Assembly (NCBI GenBank): GCA_016196415.1
Contig: JACPXS010000074.1
Coordinates: 1-21,341, forward strand
Length of the DNA: 21,341 bases
Direction: 5' to 3'
From: Candidatus Omnitrophota bacterium
GTDB lineage: Bacteria; Omnitrophota; Koll11; Aquiviventales; Aquiviventaceae
The notes under the pieces were generated by a model that was given only the letters and a program-made list of their open reading frames with translations, ran no database searches and had not been told where the DNA came from. Shown here one piece after another: positions 7,360 to 14,453 of the stretch. Numbering within the stretch: the first letter of the stretch is position 1; every line of letters starts with the position of its first letter. A program made the translations under genes and the position numbers.

Positions 7360-9381
7360 TCACAAAGGATCGACGTCCACCAGGACGGGCAGGCCGCGAA
7401 ATTTCCTCCCGGGTTGGAGGACCCGCCGCAAGAGTTCCACCATCGGCTCAACGGCACGAGCCTTCAGGATAAGGCACATCCGGTAGGCGCCTCGACGACG
7501 CGGGATCCGGTGAGGCGCAGGCCCCAACAAGGTCATCCGGGGGCGCACGACTTCCCGGCGAAGGGCCTCCGCGAGCAGACGGGCGGCTTCCTGCACCCGC
7601 TGAGCGGGTGAGCCGATCACGGTGAGCTCGATGAGGCGGGTAAACGGCGGCAGCCTCAGCGACCGGCGCATCGCCAGCTCCTCACGATAAAACCGCTGGT
7701 AGTCATGCCGGCTGGCGGCTTGGATCGCGTAGTGCGTGGGGCAGTAGGTCTGGATGAGCACATGTCCGGGCTGTTCCCCGCGCCCGGCTCGGCCGGCCAT
7801 TTGCGTCAGCAGGTCAAAGGTCCGCTCGCCGGCCCGAAAATCCGGAAGGGCCAGCGCCGTATCAGCCGACACCACGCCCACAAGCGTGACGTGCGGAAAA
7901 TCGAGCCCTTTGGCGATCATCTGCGTGCCAACGAGCACGCTGACATGGCGATCTTTGATGGCGGCATAGATCTGGCGATGGCTCTCCCGCGCCTTCGTCG
8001 TATCGCGATCCATCCTGAGGATCGAGCTCGCAGGAAAGTGCCGGTGCAACTCGGACTCGACCCGCTCCGTCCCCGCACCCCGGAACCGCAGGTATCCTCG
8101 GTGACACTGCGCGCAGAGCTCCTCCGGAACCTGCCGGGCGTTGCAGTAGTGGCAGAGGAGCGCCCGTTGGCTGGCGTGATAGATCAACGGGACCGCACAA
8201 CGCGTGCAACGCACCACCGCACCGCACGTCTGGCATTGCGCCACGCGAGAAAACCCTCGACGGTTTAAGAGCAGCATCGCCTGCTCGCCGCGGTCCAACG
8301 TCTGTTGGAGGGCGCGTTGCAGGCGGTCCGAGAACGGGCCGATCCGGTGCCGCGCTGCCAACTCCTGCCGCATATCAATGATCTCAACGGTGGGAAGCGC
8401 GCGTCCTTGCACGCGTTCCGGCAGGCTCACCAGCCAGCGGGGGTGCCGCGCCGCGGCGTAGTAGCTCTCCACGGAAGGCGTCGCGCTGCCCAGAACCACC
8501 GCGGCCCCGGTGAGCCGGGCCCGGAGGCGCGCAACGTCCCGGGTGTGGTAGCGAGGGGCGTCCGCCTGCTTGTAGGTCTGCTCCTGCTCCTCATCAAGGA
8601 TGATGAGGCCCAGGCGCTGGACCGGACTGAAGACCGCAGAGCGCGTCCCCACCACGACGCGGGACGTCCCGCCGGTCAGCCGCGCCCATGCGGCAGCCCG
8701 CTGCGCGGCAGGCACCCGACTGTGCCATACCACAACGGTCTCGCCGAACCGTCCTTGAAAGCGCTCGATCGTCTGCGGGGTCAGCGCGATCTCCGGAACC
8801 AGGTAGATGGCTGAACGGCCTTGGCGGAGGACGTGTTCGATCGCCCGCAAGTAGAGCTCGGTTTTGCCGGATCCCGTCACGCCATGCAACAGGACGGTTT
8901 GCGAACGGCGAGATTCCAGCGCCGCGGTGATCGTCGCCAGCGCCCGCTGCTGGTGCGACGTCAGTGACAGCGTGGCGTCCCCTCCGCTCTCCTCCACAGG
9001 TCCAAGACGCCCCTCTGACCTCGTCGGCTTCTGGCGAGGACTCGTCCCTCCCGCCAGGGATCGCCCAAGACGGAGATCGCTCGGCACCATCGCGGCAAGC
9101 GCCTCGCCGAGACTGCAGCAGTAGTAGTCCGAGATCCATGACGCCAGCGCCCACCGCTCATCCGCGATCACGGGCAGCGGATCCAGAATGCGACGAATCG
9201 CTTTTAATTCCCGAATCGGGCTCTTGGGCAGCAGCCGCAGGACAACGCCGATGCGCTCCCGGGGTCCGAAGGGGGCGGCCACCCGCATCCCCGGCTGTAG
9301 CCTACGCTCGAGGTCCGTGGGAATAAGGTAGTGAAAGAGCCGCTCAAGCGAGATGTTAAAAGCCACTTCCGCGATTAGCAT
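7360..9381 (-). CDS. priA: Primosomal protein N' (replication restart helicase PriA)
   Basis: 3'-to-5' superfamily 2 helicase that reloads the replisome at stalled forks; 673 residues, slightly short of the usual 730. Order: N-terminal DNA-binding domain (MLIAEVAFNISLERLFHY), Walker A GVTGSGKTELY (167-177), Walker B DEEQ (263-266), GSATPSVES, four Cys pairs of the zinc domain (CQTCG, CTRC, CHYC, CAQC), then VGTQMIAKGLDFPHV and QMAGRAGRG helicase motifs. Walker B is DEEQ instead of the PriA DEEH (codon CAG confirmed). It starts 58 nt after the uracil-DNA glycosylase gene; hairpin E fills that gap and no Shine-Dalgarno is visible. Confidence 0.96.
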   Translation of the reverse strand: MLIAEVAFNISLERLFHYLIPTDLERRLQPGMRVAAPFGPRERIGVVLRLLPKSPIRELKAIRRILDPLPVIADERWALASWISDYYCCSLGEALAAMVPSDLRLGRSLAGGTSPRQKPTRSEGRLGPVEESGGDATLSLTSHQQRALATITAALESRRSQTVLLHGVTGSGKTELYLRAIEHVLRQGRSAIYLVPEIALTPQTIERFQGRFGETVVVWHSRVPAAQRAAAWARLTGGTSRVVVGTRSAVFSPVQRLGLIILDEEQEQTYKQADAPRYHTRDVARLRARLTGAAVVLGSATPSVESYYAAARHPRWLVSLPERVQGRALPTVEIIDMRQELAARHRIGPFSDRLQRALQQTLDRGEQAMLLLNRRGFSRVAQCQTCGAVVRCTRCAVPLIYHASQRALLCHYCNARQVPEELCAQCHRGYLRFRGAGTERVESELHRHFPASSILRMDRDTTKARESHRQIYAAIKDRHVSVLVGTQMIAKGLDFPHVTLVGVVSADTALALPDFRAGERTFDLLTQMAGRAGRGEQPGHVLIQTYCPTHYAIQAASRHDYQRFYREELAMRRSLRLPPFTRLIELTVIGSPAQRVQEAARLLAEALRREVVRPRMTLLGPAPHRIPRRRGAYRMCLILKARAVEPMVELLRRVLQPGRKFRGLPVLVDVDPL

Positions 9382-9393
9382 AGAGACGGTGCA

Positions 9394-9452
9394 GGGTCAA
9401 GGGTGAAGGGTGAACAAAGCGCCATTCGCCCTCGACCCTTCACCCTTGACCC
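9394..9452. repeat. Heptad hairpin E (word GGGTNNA), G-quadruplex-type, UDG-priA junction
   Basis: The left arm has three units on the plus strand: GGGTCAA, GGGTGAA, GGGTGAA (9394-9414). The right arm has four units on the minus strand: GGGTCAA, GGGTGAA, GGGTCGA, GGGCGAA (9425-9452). The loop is 10 nt. The minus-strand right arm has four GGG runs separated by exactly 4 nt, the canonical G-quadruplex pattern. The last codons and TGA of the glycosylase gene are inside this arm, and priA starts 13 nt beyond the other arm. Confidence 0.85.
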
Positions 9453-10141
9453 GCTTCAAGAAGTTGTTTGACCTTCTTCAGATCGGCCCAGGCAAACGGC
9501 TTCGCCGACGGATTCCGCAAGAGGTACGCAGGATGAAATGTGGGCACTACCTGGAACCCTTGATACTCGTGCACGCGCCCGCGGATTTTGGTGATCGACG
9601 CTCCGGCGCCCAACAGCGCCTTCGTGGCCACCGCTCCCAACGTGCAGATCACGGCGGGATGAACGATGGCGAGTTGCTCTTGAAGAAAGGGCAGGCACGC
9701 CTCGACTTCCTCAGGGAGGGGCGTTCGATTCCCCGGCGGGCGGTCCTTCAGGATATTGCAGATGTAGACCTGCTCGCGCGAGAGGCCCATCGCAGCGATC
9801 ATCTTGGTGAGCAGCTGTCCAGCCGCTCCGATAAAGGGTTTGCCGTGGAGATCTTCGTCTCGCCCCGGCGCCTCCCCGACAAACATCAACGTGGCGTGGG
9901 GCGTGCCATCGCTGATGACCGCGTGGGTTCTCGTCCGATACAACGGACAGCGCCGACACCGCTCCACCTCCTTGGCGAGCTGTGCCAGGCGGGATTCTTT
10001 GGAGGCAGGACCGGCGCGCCGGGCGGTGATCGGGATCGCCGTGACCCCCAAGACTCGTAGGCTTTCGAGGTGAAGGCGCAGTGCTCTGGCGACCGACCGC
10101 TGATCTGGGCTCATCGCATCTCTGCGCTCATCGGAGGACAT
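9440..10141 (-). CDS. Family 4 uracil-DNA glycosylase (Fe-S type), variant ligand
   Basis: Removes uracil from DNA to start base-excision repair; 233 residues. Motifs: C62-R-R-C65 (first cluster cysteines), GEAPGRDEDLHGKPFIGAAG (89-108, uracil pocket), KDRPPGNRTPLPEE, and TFHPAYLLRNP with the conserved His. Family 4 enzymes bind 4Fe-4S through four cysteines, the third in KCRPPGNR. Here that residue is Asp133 (GAC at 9743-9745), while an extra Cys128 sits five residues earlier (YICNILKD); C149 keeps the fourth position. The ATG at 10141 overlaps the upstream stop (TGATG), suggesting coupling; a start at 10114 is possible. An N-terminal extension of about 55 residues precedes the core. The C-terminal residues are encoded by hairpin E. 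Confidence 0.92.
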   Translation of the reverse strand: MSSDERRDAMSPDQRSVARALRLHLESLRVLGVTAIPITARRAGPASKESRLAQLAKEVERCRRCPLYRTRTHAVISDGTPHATLMFVGEAPGRDEDLHGKPFIGAAGQLLTKMIAAMGLSREQVYICNILKDRPPGNRTPLPEEVEACLPFLQEQLAIVHPAVICTLGAVATKALLGAGASITKIRGRVHEYQGFQVVPTFHPAYLLRNPSAKPFAWADLKKVKQLLEAGQG

Positions 10142-11322
10142 CACGCGTCAGGGCCTGGCGGCAGCAAGGGACCGATCACCTGCGACACAATCGTTTCGGC
10201 GGCATCCGGACGACCCCAGGCTCGCGCCGCACGGGCCATCGCCTTAACCCTCGCAGGCTCCTGCGCGCATCGCTGGACCGCGCGCGCGACATCGGCAGGC
10301 CGCGGCGCAATGACCGCGGCCCCGTGCCGAGCGACGTACTCCGCATTCATCCGTTCTTGCCCCGGAATCACGTGGTAGAGAATCAACGGGAGGCCGCGAC
10401 CCAACGCCTCGCTCACCGTCAGCCCCCCGGCTTTCGCCACGATCAGATCGCTCACCGCCATGAGCTCCGCCATGTAGTGAATAAATCCGAACACGTGCAT
10501 CGGCGCAGCGCTGCGTTCGGCCCGGCGGGTCAAGCGGAGCCTCGCCCGCTCATCGTGGCCGCACACGACCAAGAGCTGCAGCCGGCCCGGCAGCGCCGAT
10601 TCAAGAGCGAGGAGATCTTCGACCACGCGCTCAAACCGGCCGACCGTCGTCCCGCCGCTCGTCACCAGAACCGTCAGGCGATCGGGCTTAAGCCGCCACC
10701 GGGCGCGGAGGGCGTCCCGATCGGCCGGCGCGCTAAACGCTTTCCCGATCGGAATCCCCTGCACATGAATCCGCTGCTCAAGCACCCCGCCACGCCTCAG
10801 CGCGGAGCGGCCCTCCGCCGTGCTGATGACGACGGCGTCGGCCTCCTTCGAAATCCAGAACCGGTGCGGGTAGAGATCCGTGATCACGACAATGAGCGGC
10901 GCGCTGAGCCACCCCGCGGATCGGCCCGCGCTGCACACATCGGCTGGAAGGAAGTGCGTCGCGATCACGCCATCAGGAGGCCGCGCCTTCAGCAGCGTCA
11001 CGAAGCGGCGCACAATGAAGAGATTCCACCTCCGCCGCAGCGGCTGGATGCAGCGATAGAGCGGCCCCCAATCCAAGCCGGCGTAGCTGAACTTCCACAC
11101 CCAGGAGAGATGTCGTACGAGCACGAGGTAGGACCACGCGTAGAAGCGAGCGAACCAGCCCGGCGCATAGGTCAAAACATCGATGCACCGGACGTCCGCG
11201 TCGGGATAGCGCTCGCGCAACGCCTCTGCAATCGCCTCGGCAGCTCGGCGATGGCCGGCTCCGGCTGTGACATAGCTGATCAGGAAGCGGATGGCTGTTG
11301 AGGGGGGTTTGCTCGCATTCAC
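10141..11322 (-). CDS. GT28-type glycosyltransferase, MGDG synthase/UgtP-like
   Basis: 393 residues with the diacylglycerol glycosyltransferase layout. The N-terminal domain begins SYVTAGAGHRRAAEAI (glycine loop, residues about 16-31) and continues LYRCIQPLRR and VIATHFLPADVCSAG. The GT28 C-terminal half has VTSGGTTVGR, GFIHYMAELM, and the nucleotide-sugar motif AKAGGLTVSEALGRGLPLI followed by PGQERMNAEYV. Likely role: transfer of glucose or galactose from a UDP-sugar to diacylglycerol at the membrane (inference from family). The start is GTG at 11322; no ATG is closer to the conserved N-terminus. The GTG lies next to an inverted repeat (11316-11356). It lies between a polysaccharide deacetylase and UDG, with a TGATG overlap to the latter. 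Confidence 0.88.
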   Translation of the reverse strand: MNASKPPSTAIRFLISYVTAGAGHRRAAEAIAEALRERYPDADVRCIDVLTYAPGWFARFYAWSYLVLVRHLSWVWKFSYAGLDWGPLYRCIQPLRRRWNLFIVRRFVTLLKARPPDGVIATHFLPADVCSAGRSAGWLSAPLIVVITDLYPHRFWISKEADAVVISTAEGRSALRRGGVLEQRIHVQGIPIGKAFSAPADRDALRARWRLKPDRLTVLVTSGGTTVGRFERVVEDLLALESALPGRLQLLVVCGHDERARLRLTRRAERSAAPMHVFGFIHYMAELMAVSDLIVAKAGGLTVSEALGRGLPLILYHVIPGQERMNAEYVARHGAAVIAPRPADVARAVQRCAQEPARVKAMARAARAWGRPDAAETIVSQVIGPLLPPGPDA

Positions 11323-11356
11323 CCTGGCCCCGTTCTCGCCGGGAGTGGGGTGAATG
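11316..11356. promoter_or_regulatory. Inverted repeat covering the GTG start of the glycosyltransferase
   Basis: CATTCACCC (11316-11324) and GGGTGAATG (11348-11356) are perfect 9-bp complements. The left arm contains the GTG start codon and the right arm abuts the upstream stop codon (11357-11359). In mRNA the start would be sequestered in a stem. Confidence 0.45.
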
Positions 11357-12070
11357 TTAGCTCGGTGGCTTCAACTGTCGAAACGTGTTGTAGTAGCCGG
11401 AGGCTTTTGCCCACAACGCCAAGGGATGGGCATCGCGCTCAGTCACCTTAATCCGCAGCAGCGCGAGCCGGTCAAGCGCGTTCAGCGTGCGCGCCCGGTT
11501 CGTCGTGCACGCAACCTGATAGCCCGCTTCGCGAGCAAGCGCCTGCGCCTTCGGGGTAAACCCGCCCACCGGATAGCTGAGACACCGCACAGGATACCCG
11601 CCAAGGCGTTGCTCAATCACCCGTTTTGACTCAATCACCTCTTCGGCAAGACGATCCTCTCGCACGAGCGGCAAGTAGGCATGATGCATCGTGTGGCTGC
11701 CGATGCTGAGGCCGTCTCGCGCCATCTCAGCGACCTGCTCCCACGTCGCAAACCCGGGCAGCCCCACTTCAGCCGGCGTGATGAACACGATCGCCGGGAA
11801 GCCGAATCGCTTCAGGAGCGGCCGGGCCACCGTATGCGTTTCCTCGTAGCCGTCATCGAACGTGATGACCACGCTCCGCCGAGGAACCGCCGGCCAGCGA
11901 TCCAGCGCCTCGATCAGCTCCTGGAGCGACAACACCCGATAGCGGCGTCGCGCCAGGAACGTCAATTGGCGCTCAAAGGCCTCGGCGGAAACGGTCGGCA
12001 CATGGTCGCCCTTGAAGGATCCGACCCGATGGTAGCCCAGAATGGGCAGGTAGTACGACCACCGATTCAT
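11357..12070 (-). CDS. Polysaccharide deacetylase (carbohydrate esterase 4)
   Basis: NodB-fold metal-dependent deacetylase of N-acetylated polysaccharides; 237 residues. Motif 1 TFDDGYEE carries the catalytic Asp and the metal Asp, motif 2 is SHTMHH (His-x3-His metal ligands), and motif 3 is LSYPVGG. The N-terminal LPILGYHRVG is typical of short CE4 proteins. The ATG at 12070 is preceded by GAGAGGAA; longer in-frame extension into the methyltransferase gene is not family-like. I see no clear signal peptide. It begins 11 nt after the methyltransferase stop. With the GT2 and PIG-L proteins nearby, an envelope or extracellular polysaccharide substrate is likely (inference). Confidence 0.92.
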   Translation of the reverse strand: MNRWSYYLPILGYHRVGSFKGDHVPTVSAEAFERQLTFLARRRYRVLSLQELIEALDRWPAVPRRSVVITFDDGYEETHTVARPLLKRFGFPAIVFITPAEVGLPGFATWEQVAEMARDGLSIGSHTMHHAYLPLVREDRLAEEVIESKRVIEQRLGGYPVRCLSYPVGGFTPKAQALAREAGYQVACTTNRARTLNALDRLALLRIKVTERDAHPLALWAKASGYYNTFRQLKPPS

Positions 12071-12081
12071 GCGTGTTCCTC

Positions 12082-12882
12082 TCAACCTGTTGCGGCGATG
12101 ACGAGCGCATAGCGACCACTCGTGGGTGCATCGCTTGCGCATGCTAGCTCCAACTGGAGCCACCGCTCTTGCTCGGCGCGGCTTAAGCGCGCCGGACTGA
12201 TGCCGGCCAGCCATGCCAACCGGTCAATAGGATACATCGTGATGTCGCTGAAGCCAAGCGCCCGATAGAGCTCGACGAGCTCCTCTTCCGTCTGCCAATT
12301 GTAGTACCCCGCTTCCGGAAAGGGCCCGTCAAATTGGCCCTCCTGCGCCGTCAGGACTTGCTGCGCCGCTTCGAAGTCGCCGTGCCGCAGCGCTTCGACC
12401 ACGTAGTAGCACTTGGGGCGGTGCGAAACGCACAAGAGGCCGCCGGGTTTGACCGCGCCGGCCAACGCCTTCAGCATGGTGCGGTAGTGCCGAGCGAGGT
12501 ATAGGACTTCCGCGCACACGACCATGTCGTAGCGCCAGCCGGGATGGACGCGCAGGACGTCCATGAAGTCTCCCGACACGAACCGGGCTTCGACGCCCGC
12601 CGCGTTGGCGTGGGCCTTGGCGCGCCGTAGCGCGAAGCGCGAGGTGTCGATGCCCGTCACCTGAAACCCCAGCTTCGCCAGCGGGATGACCAGGCGTCCT
12701 GCTTGGCAGCCGGCTTCCAACACCGTTGAGGGCGGGCGGAGGCCGAGCCGCGCTGCGTGCAGCGTGATCCGCTCCACATACAACCGGGCAAAGAGCGCCT
12801 CATTTGGGTCGGCATGCATGTCGTAGTAGGCCGGGTCGTAATTCGCCACCGCTCGAAGCAGTTTCCTCACGATCTTCTGCAT
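12082..12882 (-). CDS. Class I SAM-dependent methyltransferase
   Basis: 266 residues. Rossmann motif I VLEAGCQAGRLVIPLAK, motif II-like VTGIDTSRFALRRAK with the acidic ribose-binding Asp, then RFVSGDF and YDMVVCAEVLYLARHYRTML, with PGGLLCVSHR as motif III. The substrate is not apparent; the family includes small-molecule, lipid and sugar O-methyltransferases. The ATG at 12882 (MQKIVRKLLRAVANYDPAYY) is chosen because the upstream extension is translated hairpin F. It is the first gene of the run methyltransferase-deacetylase-glycosyltransferase-UDG-priA. Confidence 0.85.
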   Translation of the reverse strand: MQKIVRKLLRAVANYDPAYYDMHADPNEALFARLYVERITLHAARLGLRPPSTVLEAGCQAGRLVIPLAKLGFQVTGIDTSRFALRRAKAHANAAGVEARFVSGDFMDVLRVHPGWRYDMVVCAEVLYLARHYRTMLKALAGAVKPGGLLCVSHRPKCYYVVEALRHGDFEAAQQVLTAQEGQFDGPFPEAGYYNWQTEEELVELYRALGFSDITMYPIDRLAWLAGISPARLSRAEQERWLQLELACASDAPTSGRYALVIAATG

Positions 12883-12918
12883 GACCTGGCCTTTCTCTTC
12901 GGCGATTGGGGACCGCCT

Positions 12919-13072
12919 ATTTAGAGCGCCTATCAAAATGACTGCGGGGCGCTCTCGGTGAAGGGTGAAGGCTGGAGGGTGAAGGTATCGCTCCGTCGCT
13001 CGATCCCCTGCACCCTTGACCCTCCACCCTGCACCCAGAGCAGCCAAGGTCTTTTTGATAGCTGCTCTAAAT
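12919..13072. repeat. Heptad hairpin F with 20-bp terminal repeats and G-quadruplex arm
   Basis: The outer repeats are ATTTAGAGCGCCTATCAAAA (12919-12938) and, at 13053-13072, a sequence complementary in 18 of 20 positions. The inner left arm 12957-12985 has units GGTGAA, GGGTGAA, GGCTGGA, GGGTGAA. The inner right arm 13005-13036 has five CCC runs at exact 7-nt spacing, so the minus strand reads GGG-N4 five times. The right end supplies the TAG stop (13067-13069) of the permease gene. Architecture matches hairpin D: terminal repeats outside, heptads inside. About 154 nt in all. Confidence 0.85.
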
Positions 13073-13741
13073 ATTTTTGAGGATCCACGCCACTCCAAGC
13101 GCCAGCCCGCAGACGGAGGTCAACACGACCAGCCTCCGGTAGATGCGCTGGCCCCTCTGGCTCGCTCGTCGATAGAACCGGCCCACCACGTACCCGTAGC
13201 CGCCCATCGCCAACGCGCAGCCAAAACTGAAGAGACCGATGTAGCCATACGCAAGCCATCGCGTGCTGATCAAGGTGATCGGGATCAGCACGAACAGCTC
13301 GGCGGTCCCTGAGGCCCCGTGGACCAGGCCGACGAGGGTGGGCGCAAAGCGATGGACGTGCTCCCGACCAGGCTCATGCGAATGTTCATGGACGTGTTGC
13401 GTGTGCTGGTGGGCATGCCGGTGGGTATGCCGACGCTCCTGCACCAGCAAGCCAAGCCGCCAGAGGCCGAGGGCAATGAGGGTGACTCCCACTGCCAGCT
13501 CCGCGTAGCGCTGAAATGCGGGATCGAACGTGAGGTGCAGGATCAGAATCAGCGACCCGAGGCACAACACGGCCACCGCATGGCCGAGCGCCCAGCGAAA
13601 TCCAAACCAGGCGCTTTTGAGCGGATCAGGCTCTAACGAGATGAAGTGGGTCACGGCCGCTACATGGTCGCGATCGAAGGCGTGGCGCATGCCCAGGACC
13701 AAGCCGGTCAGCAAGAGGAGGATCGGGTGGGGTGACGACAT
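13067..13741 (-). CDS. Nickel/cobalt-type permease (NiCoT/NicO-like)
   Basis: 224-residue inner-membrane protein with about six hydrophobic segments. The first helix carries LGMRHAFDRDHVAAVTH, matching the H-x4-D-H signature of NiCoT nickel/cobalt transporters. A His-rich cytosolic or periplasmic loop (HTHRHAHQHTQHVHEHSHEP) follows helix 3, and helix 4 carries GLVHGASGTAELFVL. The ATG at 13741 (MSSPHPILLLL) is preferred over a GTG at 13786. Transport of Ni2+ or Co2+ is inference from family. The stop codon lies inside the end of hairpin F. No urease or hydrogenase gene is visible nearby. Confidence 0.82.
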   Translation of the reverse strand: MSSPHPILLLLTGLVLGMRHAFDRDHVAAVTHFISLEPDPLKSAWFGFRWALGHAVAVLCLGSLILILHLTFDPAFQRYAELAVGVTLIALGLWRLGLLVQERRHTHRHAHQHTQHVHEHSHEPGREHVHRFAPTLVGLVHGASGTAELFVLIPITLISTRWLAYGYIGLFSFGCALAMGGYGYVVGRFYRRASQRGQRIYRRLVVLTSVCGLALGVAWILKNI

Positions 13742-13805
13742 GCTGCCTGCGGGGTGGGGGGCGTTCCGGACCACATCGAATGCCACTCGGCCCTCAAGGG
13801 GGATG

Positions 13806-13829
13806 CATGACCCGATAGGGTCTTGATGC
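13806..13829. other. Small hairpin between phosphatase and permease genes
   Basis: GACCC-GATA-GGGTC at the core, with flanking GCAT/ATGC complementarity, lies in the 106-nt gap between the two minus-strand genes. No U-tract follows, so a terminator role is not supported. Confidence 0.35.
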
Positions 13830-13847
13830 CGCGCCGGTCACCCCGTG

Positions 13848-14453
13848 TCACAGCGAGAACGCGAGCGCCTGATCGCGGGATCGCATGGAGGAGCGCGGGA
13901 CCGTCTTCCGAAAGAGGAGGGAGCGCGTCAGGGGATTCCACGGCGCCAACCCCAATCGGCAGCCTTCGGCGTAGGCACGCCGGGGGGCCCACCCCTGGCA
14001 GGCGATCCGGTAGACCGCGGCCATGATCCCCGCCCGATTGCGTCCCTGCCGGCAATGGACGAAGACCGGACGCTGCGCGGGGTCCGTCGCGATGTCAAGA
14101 AACTGCCGGATCTGGGCTTCGCTTGGACGCCACCAATACCACATCGGGATATTGATCCATCGCATCCCAAGCCCTTCCACCTCGCGGCGCTCCTCATCCA
14201 TCCTCCTGGAGGACTGCCGCAGACAGATGACCGTCTTGATCCCCATGCGGCTCAACTGTCGGAACCCCTCCGGGGTGGGTTGCCCGCCGCGGTAGAGCCC
14301 CTCATCGACCTGGGAGAAGGCGGGGAGGTGTGGCGATGTCCCAGCGGCGGGCGGCGTGGGATGGAGCGCGGCGCAACCGGAGGCGCAACAGGCGGCGACG
14401 CTCACAACCCATCGAGGGAGCGGGGGCCCGCGTCGAAGGGCCGATCGGGTCAT
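13848..14453 (-). CDS. Exported dual-specificity/tyrosine phosphatase-like lipoprotein
   Basis: 201 residues. The N-terminus is basic (TRSALRRG) then hydrophobic and ends CCASGC, a plausible lipobox with Cys27. The mature domain has the DSP-type strand VDEGLYRGGQPTPEGFRQL, GIKTVICLR, and the P-loop HCRQGRNRAG in which Cys134-x5-Arg140 is the catalytic signature. A general-acid Asp is not obvious. It probably dephosphorylates protein, lipid or inositol phosphates outside the cytoplasm (inference). Its ATG overlaps the stop of the ICMT-like gene (ATGA), so the two are translationally coupled. Confidence 0.85.
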   Translation of the reverse strand: MTRSALRRGPPLPRWVVSVAACCASGCAALHPTPPAAGTSPHLPAFSQVDEGLYRGGQPTPEGFRQLSRMGIKTVICLRQSSRRMDEERREVEGLGMRWINIPMWYWWRPSEAQIRQFLDIATDPAQRPVFVHCRQGRNRAGIMAAVYRIACQGWAPRRAYAEGCRLGLAPWNPLTRSLLFRKTVPRSSMRSRDQALAFSL

